NCBI GenBank assembly: GCA_003013855.2
Contig: ML058433.1
Coordinates: 8,617,966-8,681,965, forward strand
Source: Liriodendron chinense
Lineage: Eukaryota > Streptophyta > Magnoliopsida > Magnoliales > Magnoliaceae
DNA length: 64,000 nt
Reading direction: 5' to 3'
The translations under genes were made by a program, and so were the position numbers. Below the pieces are notes generated by a model. The model worked only from the letters and a program-made list of their open reading frames with translations. It was not told where the DNA came from and made no database searches. Below, piece by piece: positions 1 to 10,856 of the stretch; the first letter of the stretch is position 1; each line of letters begins with the position of its first letter.

Positions 1-1558
1 TGCAGTTATCTTTGTCGTCTGTATCTGTTCCCCACTTTTCTAGGAAGTTCTCAATGGTGATGAGTGGAAGCGAGTTATGGAGGAAGAAATGACTACTCTT
101 CATCAAAGTCAAAGTTGGATAATCACTGAGTTACCTATAGGAAAACATGCTGTTGTGTGCCAATGGGTGTATGCTATCAAATATAACCCTGATGGTTCAG
201 TAGACCATTTAAAAGCTCATCTTGTTGCAAAAGGATATTCTCACACCTTAGGGGTTGACTACTCAGAGACTTTCTCCCCTGTGGTCAACCTTCACTTTGT
301 CCATGTTTTCATTTTTGTTGTTGTGAATTTCAATTGGCCGTTGTATCAGCTTGATGGGAAGAATGCCTTTTTTCATGGAGAGCTTGTTGGAGAAGTTTAT
401 ATGGAGCAACCACCTGACTTTGTTGCTTTGGGGGAGTCTGACAAAGTATGGCTTTTGAAGAAATCAATCCATGGTTTAAAAGTCTCCTCGAACTTGGTTC
501 AGTAAATTTAATAAGGTGGTGCTTGAGTTTGGAATGAAGCATTACCAGGCCAACCATTCTATCTTTGTGCGACTTAGTGAGGCAGGTACCATTGTGCTAC
601 TTGTGTATGTAGATTACATTATTGTTACTGGAAGTGATAGTGTAAGTATTTCTGAGAAGAAATTTTTACAGCAGCACTCCTATACCAAAGATTTAGGTTA
701 TCTTTGGTACTTTTTGGGTATTAAGGTTGCAAGATCAAAGATGGAAATTGATTTGTCACAACGAAAGTATGTGTTGGATTTACTAGAAGAGACAGGTCTT
801 CTAGGAGCTAAGCTGGATGAAACTCCCATGGATATAAATCAAAAGTTGGGTGTAGACCAAGGAGAATTATTCGATGAGCAAGGGAGGTATCGCAGACTTG
901 TTGGAAAACTAATTTACTTGACAATTACACAACCGAACATAATTTATTCAGTATACATAGTTAGTCAGTTTATGCAAGCTCCTCATACTTTCCCATATGG
1001 CGGTTGTGCTTTGCATCCTCAGATATTTAAAAGGAGTACTTGGTTGTGGTATTCTCTACAAACAGAATGGACATGTAGAGAGTACAAGGATTTCAAATGC
1101 TGATTGGGTTGGCTCCCCTTTTGATGGACGGTCTACCACAGGTTATTGTACTTTCGTTGGAGGCAATCTAGTTACATGGAAAAGCAAGAAGTGTAATTAC
1201 ACAATCAAGCTCATAAGCGGAATACAGAGCAATGGCCCACATAACGTGAACTCATTTGGCTGAAGACATTAACGTGCGAGCTTGGGTTCATGGTTGATAC
1301 ACCTATGAGATTGTACTGTGATAATCAAACTATGACTCACATTGCAAACAATCCAGTCTACCATGAAAGGACGAATCACATTGAAGTAGGCTGTCACTTC
1401 AACATCGATTAGGTCATTGGCAAGGAAATATGTATGCCATTCGTCAAGTCACACGACCAAGTGGCAGACATGTTTACAAAGGCTTTAAGTCGTGCGCTTC
1501 TGGATCAATTCTGTCGAGTTGAGCATACATGATATATATGCTCCAACTTGAGGGCTAG
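1..1558 (+). pseudogene. Ty1/copia pol remnant: reverse transcriptase and RNase H
   Basis: This is the 3' half of a copia polyprotein in several frames. From 77 to 505 the translation carries the N-terminal RT signature (HLVAKGYSHTLGVDYSETFS, then QLDGKNAFFHGEL and VYMEQPP). From 516 to 1103 come the RT palm and thumb, where the usual YVDD catalytic box reads YVDY at about 606-617, so the second aspartate is lost. RNase H follows in frames broken near 1085 and 1263, with the GYCTFVGGNLVTWKSKK block at 1140-1190 and the terminal VADMFTKAL block near 1465-1490. The 5' part (gag, protease, integrase) is outside the window. Position and the downstream exons show that it lies in an upstream intron of POLD2. 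Frameshifts, stops and the changed catalytic residue make it a dead copy. Confidence 0.9.
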
Positions 1559-1886
1559 TGTTGTTGATTAGTCTTGTCGAGGTTCACATGTGTCATGTAT
1601 GTGGCACACTTGTGACCGTGCGGACCACCATTGGATCTCATATGTTTGCTTCTAATGTATGAAGCCTAACAATGTATTTAGATTTGGTTTTATGCCCACG
1701 GGGTGTTGCGTTATAAGTAAGAGGGGCATTCTCGTTGTTGTACATATTTTAGTGATTGCCATTGTTTAATAAAACAAAGGGTGTGGAGTTGAGTAGCTAA
1801 TGCTTTCCTATTCTTTTCTTCACCTTTGTAATGGTGTATCTTTTGATATTTGATTTCCATTTATCTTAAGCTTATCTTTTATTACA
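1559..1886 (+). repeat. copia 3' LTR (approximate ends)
   Basis: The LTR begins TGTTG directly after a purine-rich stretch (ACTTGAGGGCTAG) that follows the pol stop, as expected for a polypurine tract. It ends near ATTACA at 1886, giving about 328 bp. The part near 1740-1790 (GGGGCATT.., AATAAAACAAAGG, GTGTGGAG) resembles the matching part of the copia LTR at 16431-16756, so the two families are related. No target duplication can be tested because the 5' LTR is off the window. Confidence 0.6.
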
Positions 1887-2662
1887 AATGGTCTCTTCTC
1901 TATTTTCTTCCTCTCTAGGTTTTCCACGATTTAGGTGCCGTTTGGTAAACTGAAAAATAATGTCTGAAAATTAATTTAAGTACCGAAAACTTAAAAGTGC
2001 TGAATTTTAGTGAATATAAGTATTGAAAAATCTGTTTGGTAATTTGTCTGAAAAAGGTATTGGTATTTGAAAATAAGCACTTTTTGTTTTTCATAAAAAC
2101 TTGTTTGGCAAACACAGACCCAAAAAGTCGAAAAATTAGCAATTTGTCATATTTGCCCCTATTATCTCAATTACTATCTTTTGTAGAGTATGAGACAAAA
2201 AATGTTATTGTCATGCTACCAAATTTAGCTTACCTATGCACCATCCAATAAAATTTTAATAAATTTTCCACCAAGTAAAGCCAAGTGAATGAAATGGTCT
2301 AGATCTTGTTTGTTTGCGATGTGTAGTAGCATGAATCAATTGTGTAAATAGGCAAGTAAATATACTCATCCCAAGGATATGCACTATATGTTTAGGTTTC
2401 CAGTTTCTATACTGTTATTGCCTTTAGTTCTATGATCTGAGCGTTTTTTAGATGGGTCACATTATTGATGAACCATGAATTATATTCTTCTTGATAGAAT
2501 AATTATAACCCTTCATATGGATGTTACTAGGGGACAAGCACACCAAATGAGAGATATGAACCATCTAATCTTGCCTGTTGAAGTATGAACCACTCTACCA
2601 TTATGACAAAGATAAGAATCATTGCCTAGAAATCTCCTTAGATTAGAAGATCGGTGCCCACC

Positions 2663-2910
2663 ATGATGTTTATTTGCCAACCTGTTCATAAGATCACACA
2701 AGCCTGGATGAAGGGAAAACACAAATATTAGCTTGATCCAAAACTTTTGTGCCCCCCAAGAAGTTTTCAATGGTAAGCATTCAATTCCACTGCTTTATGC
2801 GGTGTGGTCCACTTGACCTTTGGATTCGCCTATTTTTGGGCTCATACCCTAAAATGATCTAGCAAATGGATGGACGGTGTGAATATAACACATACATCAT
2901 GGTGGGCCTA
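2663..2910. repeat. Right half of a quasi-palindromic GTGGGCCCAC-family unit
   Basis: It runs from GTGCCCACCATGATG, through GAAGGGAAAACACAAATATT, to ATGGATGGACGGTGTG and CATCATGGTGGGCC. The same word order is found in the complete units at 3905-4345 and 14030-14450. A second, shorter right half lies at about 3090-3245. Confidence 0.6.
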
Positions 2911-3395
2911 CAAAACTTGGCCATGTCAACACACCACCGACCTCGGTGGCATGTTATACACTATGCGGATCCTCTATTGGACCACGTTTCAAAAGAAAAA
3001 GTGGATTGCCTCCAAAAGCCTTTGCAGGAACTTCCTTCGACCGTAAGTTAGGTAAGGCCCACCGTGAAATCCACCCCCTCCAATCGTTTTGCTTGATCCA
3101 AAACATCTGTGGCCCTACAAATGTTTCAATGGTGAATGTTCAATCCTCATTATTTCCTTCCATGCAGCCCACTTGAGCTTTGGATCTAACTAATTTTTGG
3201 TCCCATGTCCTAAAATGATCTGGAAATAGGGATGGACAGAGTGGATTTCTCGTAAACAACAAGGTGGCCCCCACCTAGCTTCTCGTGGTGGGAACTTCCC
3301 AAAGGCTTTTGTGGAAATCCGCTGGATTCTCTGACCATAACGGGAGAGGATTAGGTGAGACCCCGAATCCACCGAGGTCGGTGGGACCCCTGACT

Positions 3396-3820
3396 GTGGG
3401 GCTCAAAGTGACATATGTGCCTTAAATCCACACCGTCCAACCATTTTGAAAGCTCATTTCAGAGCGTTATTCCAAAAATGAAGCCGACTCAAATCTTGGG
3501 TGGACCACACCACAGGAAATAGTCATGATTGCATCCCCACCATTAAAAACTTCATGGATTCCACCGGAATGTTTATTTGCCATCCAACCTGTTGATAAGG
3601 TCACAAGCACCTAGATGAAGAGACCACACAAATATCATCTTGATCCAAAGCTTTTGTGGCCCACAAGAAGTTTTTAATGGTCAATCACCATTGTTTCCTG
3701 TACTATGTTCCATCTGGGATTTGGAACTGCTTCATTTTTTGGATCATGCCCTAAGATGAGCTTTCAATGCGGATGGACGGTGTGGATGTAGTCAAATACA
3801 TCATAGTGGGCCCCATAGTC
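3396..3820. repeat. Quasi-palindromic repeat unit (full)
   Basis: The left arm (CCACACCGTCCAACCATTTT, later GGTGGACCACACCACAGGAA) is mirrored by the right arm (reverse-complement order, ending GGATGGACGGTGTGGATG and TAGTGGGCCCCA). The arms flank a central AAACTT..CCATCCAACCTGTTGATAAGG..AAGCTTTTGTGG section. There is no open reading frame. It would fold into a long imperfect hairpin. Confidence 0.65.
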
Positions 3821-3904
3821 AGGGATCCCACCCACCTCGGTGGATTTGGGGTCTTGCCTAATCCGCCTCTGATCATAACACGACACTTGTGTGGTACGGT
3901 GTTG

Positions 3905-4345
3905 TTGTGGCAAAGTTTTGTGGGCTCCATCATGATGTATGTGTTAGATCCACATCGTCCATACATTTTGTCGTATTACTTTGGGTCATGAGCCAAAAAA
4001 TGTGGCAGATCGAAAGCTCGAGTGGACCACACCACAAAAACCAGTGGAGATTGGATGCCCACAATTGAAAACTTCTTGGGGGCCACAGAAGTTTTGGATC
4101 AATCTGATATTTGTGTCCCTTCATCTAGGTCTATGTAACCTTATGAACAGATTGGATGGCAAATAAACATCAAGGTGCGCCCTAGGAAGGTTTCAATGGT
4201 GGGCATCATTGTCCCCATAGCCTTTTGTATTGTGGTCCACTTGAGCTTTGGGTCTGCCCTATGTTTTGTCTCATGCCCTAAAATGATGTGGCAAAATGGA
4301 TGGACAGGGTGGATATGCGCGCGCCCGCGCACACACATATATACT
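3905..4345. repeat. Quasi-palindromic repeat unit (full), with GC alternation at the end
   Basis: This has the same arm order as the previous unit: CATCATGATGTATGTGTTAG, CGAGTGGACCACACCAC, then the complement GTGGTCCACTTGAGCTTTGG and ATGGATGGACAGGGTGG. It ends in alternating purine-pyrimidine DNA (4318-4340, GCGCGCGCCCGCGCACACAC), a possible Z-DNA-forming tract. Confidence 0.65.
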
Positions 4346-4676
4346 GATGGGGCTTAAAGGACCTTGCCACGTCAACACCGTAGCTACGCAATTGGCCCGA
4401 AAACCTTGCAATCGGAAGTTACTTTGAAAAGGGCAGAGTTGTCATTTAATTTATTTTTTTTTAACTCAAAATCACTTACCGCATTCCGTGTTAAGTTTTA
4501 AGTCAAAAGAAGAAAGCTTAAAAATAAACCCATTTTTTTCAATGAAAATCCAAATTAAGTACTTAAATTTCTAGATTTACCAAACGATCTGAACTAGGAA
4601 AAATCACTGAAAAAGGCCTATTTCAGTAGTAAGTGCTGAAATTAAGTTTTACCAAACAGGCCCTTAGTCTCTTGAG

Positions 4677-4872
4677 CTTAACAAAAGTAAAACTAGACTG
4701 TATTAAATTTCTAATGTGTTTCATTGAAAGTTAGGCAGAAGTAATGCCTCAAGTTGTTTCCTCCCTTTAGAAACATGAACATTTGTCTCAAGAGATCAAA
4801 TATACTAATTGTATAATTAAATTTACCCTCTTTGAAAATGGTATGTGCTCAATACTTTTTATTATTGTGCAG
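4677..4872 (+). other. End of the upstream POLD2 intron
   Basis: This is AT-rich DNA without coding signal between the Harbinger-like element and the first visible POLD2 exon. The acceptor is TATTATTGTGCAG at 4872. No N-terminal POLD2 coding sequence is seen anywhere from 1 to 4872, so this intron begins left of the window. Confidence 0.75.
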
Positions 4873-4979
4873 TAAATACAGTTTTGGGACTTGAACAAGG
4901 CAAGGAATGCATCATAGTTGGGACTTTATACAAGCATATGAAGCTGAAACCTTCTATTCTAGATGAATACTCCAAGGAG
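4873..4979 (+). CDS. POLD2: POLD2 coding exon a (first visible)
   Basis: Acceptor GTGCAG, donor GTATGG. The first two bases complete a codon from the off-window exon. The rest encodes NTVLGLEQGKECIIVG..SKE, the start of the OB-fold region. Confidence 0.93.
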
Positions 4980-6621
4980 GTATGGTGGTCATTTCCAAGG
5001 GTCATCTGAATTGAATTTCTTCTACAGTTGTGATTTCTATTTAGAGGAAAACACTTTTCCTTCCATTCTAATAGTATATACACTTGCAGAGATCTGCAGT
5101 CCCTCTTGTACAACCTCACAATTTCATGCATCCTGATGATCACCTTATTTTAGAAGATGAGAGTGGACGAGTTAAACTTTCTGGTGATGTGCTTGCTCCA
5201 TCTGTATTCATCACAGGTATATATATCATGGGGTTTCCACTATCTGATACCCCTAAATGATTGAAACTTAATTTCTTGATCAGATACTATGTAAGCATCT
5301 TACAAATGCGGTATGCCATTGTGTTATTCACCGCAATAGGAATTGTAGTGGCTCTTCATGGAAAAGAAACTGGCGATGGTGATTTTTTGGTTCAAGATAT
5401 TCTAGAAGCCGGCTTGCCACCACAGATACCGCTTGCACTCGGTTCGAGTAATGTCCCACCATACCTTCCACTCATGTGATTTCTTTTCTTGAATATGTTT
5501 ATCATATGCTTCTGATGTGCATTATTCTCTTTGGGTTTACAAAGAGAAGTTAATCTTGTGATTGTTGGTATGCTTTTGATGGTCTGGTGAAGTGGTGTGT
5601 CATCTCCAGCATTATCAGGCTCTTTCCTTTTTGCGGAGTTTGCATGCATTTCTTATGCTGATTTTTCGCTTTCTATTAGAGCTATTATTTTTTCCTGGGA
5701 GAAAACTCCAGTAACTACACTGTTAGTATTCCATAATCTGCCCATAGATGCTTCTTACTCGCAACTCCACAACTGTAGTCAAGATTCCAAGCTTGACCTG
5801 AAGGATAAAAATGATTGGTTCAATTTTTAGCATTTATATTTACGATTCGTGCTTTATATGGAATGTTAACAGCATGCTAGAGTTGGAAGAGAATTATTAA
5901 AAGATATATGATTTTTTATTTTTTGAAAGGCAAAAGATATAGGATTATTTTATATGGAGAGCACCTAAAAAGCATGCTTCAAACAAGGCTGAGGCACTCC
6001 TAAATGAGACAATCTTAGATGGGGCTGAAGGACTACATATCCCTCTTCCTTTCTTCATTACTGTTGTCTTTGTTGTGTATTTATGTATTCTTTTCCTCCC
6101 TGTTTGCTCTATCCATGTTAAGATTGATCTATCAGTTCCATTTTTCTAAAAGCTGTTGGATGTCAATTTTAAATTTTCCATTTTGAGAGAAGGATGAGTT
6201 GTCACCTTGATTTCAACAATTATAACACATCATTATTGTCATAGGTTGTCCCAATTTTTTTTTATTTTTTGTTCTTTTCTTTTTGTGAAGAGTGCTACCA
6301 GCTATTTTATGATTGGCTTCAACAATTATACTGCACAAAGGCATAAATAAGAAGGAAAAAAAGGCATGTTGTGCTTTTCTGATTGATCATCATCATCATC
6401 ATCTAAGCCTTATCCCAACTAATTGGGGTCGGCTATATGAATCCTTTTCTGCCATTCCACATTGTCAAGGGTCATAATTTAAGTTAGAGCTAGTTCAGCA
6501 AGTCTTTTCTTACTACCTCCATGGCTCCACCTACGTCCTTTTGGGTCTTCCCCCCTTGCCCTGTTGGAGCCTTCAACTTGTACCCGTTCACTCCTGATTG
6601 ATCTGATATCCCCACCCACAC

Positions 6622-6698
<77 letters not shown>

Positions 6699-9600
6699 NN
6701 NNNNNNNNNNNNNNNNNNNNNNNTACCTGTTTTGAACTTTGATTAGTTTCTATCACGTGCTACGATAATGACATGTTCTTTTCTGGATTTTCTTTGAATT
6801 TGAATGCTGTATCTCATGTTAGTATCACTGATTTTTTGGATCATCCCCAGTTTTTAGCTGTTGTCTGCTTGAAGAGGTTCTTTAATTCTTATAGATAGAG
6901 AATGATCCTATGCGACTAACTTGAACCATATTATGGTGCAAATAAGTCATATTGGATATGTGGAGACTTCAGAATATTAATCTAGACTGTCCATCCAGTT
7001 CAACCCTTTCTCATGGGCCCTATGTGAAAATCGCATTGATAGGATGATCCTAAGAATCCAATCAGTGGTGCTTTTGTTATAGCATACATTCATCGGATAA
7101 AAAAGATACGTGAGAGAAGTAATCAAGTGTGGAGTTCAGCAGATGCATTGCCTGGTTTGACGGCTGGCTCTTTTATGCAGTAACTTATCTGGACCTCCAT
7201 TCTGCAAGCCATTAACGAGAAGATCAACTCATCCAATTAATGTTATTTTTGGTTCACTGCTCATGAATAGAGAGTCGGACTGGATGAACGGCCGCCAATA
7301 TCTATGATTGTACCACCCATGAGTCCAATATAAACTCATTTGCAAACCATAATATGGTGCAAACTAGTCATGTAAGCTCTAGCTGAGAAACGTTGTTCTT
7401 CTGCTTTGATGTCCCTTGATTTCAAAAATTGCTCCTGGTACTAGCTTTCCGAAAAAGTTATGCAGTTCCACTACACTTCTTCATGGATGACTATTCACTG
7501 AAACTGTCTTTATTTACATTGCAGAAGAAGACAAATATGTGGTTTTTGTGTCAGGACTCAGTGTTGGGAGCAGCAAGTCTAACCCTCTTCAATTCCAGCT
7601 TCTTGTAGACCATATTACAGGACATTTGGGTGATGAGAAGGTGTTCTATTTTGCAGTCTTTTTAATTGTATGGATGATTTCACTTCAAAGCTACTTCAAT
7701 GTGAGTTACAATTGAGGTGTCAATTGAGCAGGAGCAAGATATTGCATCACAAATAGTTCATGTCGTTATTGCTGGAAACTCTGTTGAAATTCCACTTGGA
7801 TTTCTGACTGGTCAGGTAACATGGTCATATATTTTGGCATGGAATGTCACAAGTTAGCTTTATTTCTTGAGATAAATCTTGATCTTACCCTATACGGTGC
7901 AAATTCATGATATTTGTATGATTCTTTCTGAGGGTACTTATTTACACCATAGTTCCAAAACCCGAAAACTCGACTTGACTCAATGCTCAGCTGGGTTCAG
8001 TTGACTAAAAAACTTGACCTGAATCAAATTGATATTTAATTATTGTAAATCGAAAATATTAGGAATGTAAGTAGACATTTAAAATAGGTATAACTTATAA
8101 GTAATATAGAATGTAACTCATGCCAATGACAAGGCAGATACCTCACTGCTTAGAGGGTGTTTCTTCCTTTGGTTGATGTTCGGGGTTTGAATCCCACTTC
8201 CACCATTTTTTATTTTTAATTGCTCAGGAGGTGAGTCACTCGGTTTGAGTCACGCTGAGTCATGTTGAGTTGACCGAGCCATTGAGTTGACTCGATGAGT
8301 CTCTCTGAGTCCAGGCTGAGTCAGGCCCAGTTCCGAGTTTCCCAGTGACTTGGCTAGGAATCTCACTGAGTTGCGCTGACTCGGCTGAATTTCGAGTCAA
8401 GTCAGAGAGTGTGGAACTATGATTTATACTTGTTGATGGAAATGAGTGTTTTTCTGAATCCATGCAGAGCCTGGCATCGAAGGATCAGTCCAAACTGTTT
8501 GAGCCAATCAAAGAGCTTGATATTTCATTAATACAGGTTGGCAGTCTTGAGCTTTACTACTTTGTGACGCATTTGATCCTCACGTAGCTTTCCTCTTATT
8601 TATCTCAGAGAGTTCTATTAAGTAGATTCAGTGTTTACAATCATTTACTTATTGTCTTGACTGTTGCATCGGGAAATTTTGCCTTGTCTGCAGCTTGTAG
8701 CAGCTATGCCCGTGGATATCATGCCAGGGCCTTGTGACCCAGCTAACTTCTCCTTACCTCAGCAGGTCTTTTCTCCGCACTTGGGCATTTCGATAAATAA
8801 GAAGATCATACAACCACTTAATGTTTTTATGTTCTCATGTTCTTCCATTCTTTCAGCCTTTGCATAAATGCCTTTTCCCTGGAGCATCTGTTTATAACAC
8901 TTTCATGTCATGTACGAACCCCCATTCGTTTGAGCTTGACGATGTTCGGTAAGTTTGGAGTCTTGTCAATAAGGTTCTTATAAAGAAACAATTGAAGGCT
9001 TACTAGTGTGATGGGCATGTGGCTTTTTCTAGATTTCTTGGAACATCTGGTCAAAACATTGATGATCTTGAGAAATATTCCGATGCAAAAGACAAACTTG
9101 ATTTCATGGAGAGGACTTTAAGGTGGAGGCATCTGGCACCAACAGCACCCAACACCCTTGGTAAAGCTCAACTGTCATTAGAATTTCCTCTCCATTTCTT
9201 CTGTTTTCTCAATTTACATATCGTTGATGTGCTTGAGCATTGATTAAGTTGGTTGGTACGCATTGGAAATAGTGGATGAACCTACTACGCTACTTGCTTG
9301 GATCTCAAAATGCTACTCACGTGTGTGCAGCAACTGGTCATCTGGTGGGCCACTGTGTGTTTGCCACTGCCCAGAGATCATGCCAATGTGGTCATCAGGT
9401 AGACCACATGTGTATGTCAAATGTGGACTGTTTATCAAATTCCTATTAACCGTTCATTTCCTAAATAACTTTGACCCACTTGATGACAAGACCGGTCTAT
9501 TTTTGGGCCATGGCACATACATGGCAGGGTCCACATGATGAATGACAAGGATCTCATACATACATGCCACATTGATGTGGGGATTTCTCATAGCAGATAT

Positions 9601-10824
9601 TGCAAGTGGGTTACTTATGGTAACTAAATAATAGTTTAAAAAAGATTTGAGGGGCATTTAGGGTTTGGAAGGCCAGCCAAATACCATAAGATATTCAGCT
9701 CAAGGCTGCATGTTATCTCCTTCCAATATTCACGAGGCGGCAATACCTTTATGTTCTGGCAACAACCCAAGGGAAAATAGTCAAATTGCCAATTTTCCTA
9801 CACAAGGTTTTCGTAAAACCTTAAAATTGAAGACAATATAAGAAAATAGAAGAGAAAGAAGAGAAAATGAGAGAGAAGAGGGAGAAAGGCTGCTTAATAT
9901 GTTCACCCACCCAGTCACCTCTCTTTTATCATATTAGGGCTTTTATTATTAAAGAAAAAGGGTTTATTAACAAAATACACCTCTGGTATGCCTTAAGTAA
10001 TTAGGTAGCCTTTTCAAAACTGTTTTTTAGACCTCTGACAGCAACATGTCTTTTTCACAGACAAAAATGCCCCTGCTCATTCTTCTTCTTTTTCTTCTTC
10101 CTTGTTTTTCCGAAAAAAATGAAAAATGAATCATAAAAAACCTTCAAATCTTTTTCTTCTTCTTTAGACAGTAGGAAGTCTTTTTCATGGACAAAAATGC
10201 CCATGCTCCTCGTTCTTCTTCTTTTTCTTCTTCCTAGTTTTTCTGGAAAAAAACAGAAAAATGAATTAGAAAAAACCTTCAATATCTTTTTCTTATTCTT
10301 TAGAAAATAAAAAGAGAATAAAAATAAAAATATTAAAGAAACTTTTTTTTTTTAAAACTTTTTTTATGGGTCTCAGTTCGTGGTTCGCAGTTGCCCTTGT
10401 AAGGACAAGGTCTCAGTTCGTATGTCTTAGTTCACAGGTCTTAGTTTGCAGTTCGTAGTTGCCCTTGTAAGGACACGGTCTTAGTTTACGGATCTTACTT
10501 CGTTGGTCTCAGTTAGTAGGTCTCACTTCGCTTGGGGTCTCACTTTTGGGATCTCATTTCAGAGGTCTCACTTCGTAGGTCTCACTTTGGGGTCTCGCTT
10601 CTCGGGTCTCACTCTTGTGGTCTCACTTCGTAGATGAAAAGAAGAAGAAGATATTAAAGGTATATTTTTTCAAATTTATTTCTCTCTTTTTTTTTAGGAA
10701 AAAGATAAAGAAGAAAAAGAAAAAAAAAAGAAAGAAGAAGAAGAACGAGTAGGAGCAAGGGCATTTTTAGAAAAATGAAAGAAGAAGAATGAGAAGAAGA
10801 AGAAAAAGAAGAAAAACGAAAGAT

Positions 10825-10856
<32 letters not shown>

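Larger units (their letters stand above)
1934..4673. mobile_element. Harbinger/Tourist-like TIR element, non-autonomous, 2.7 kb
   Basis: The left end GGTGCCGTTTGGTAAAC and the reverse complement of the right end (GGGCCTGTTTGGTAAAAC) match over most of their length and are flanked on both sides by TTA (1931-1933 and 4674-4676). That is the target duplication typical of PIF/Harbinger elements. Subterminal regions repeat degenerate TTTGGTAA and AAGTGCTGAA words on both sides. No transposase is visible. The interior from about 2660 to 4345 is filled by quasi-palindromic repeat units listed separately. The TIR match is imperfect, so the superfamily is an inference. Confidence 0.55.

Noticed and set aside
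2513..4338. Several 60-90 codon ORFs on both strands
   Set aside because: All lie in quasi-palindromic repeats; frames differ between copies of the same unit, so there is no coding selection.
6490..6756. Serine/leucine or arginine/glutamate repeat ORFs across the GA tract
   Set aside because: Microsatellite read-through containing unknown residues from the N gap.
8090..8205. A true tRNA gene
   Set aside because: Only the box-B-like part and an end are convincing; no clear A box, anticodon arm or cloverleaf could be drawn.
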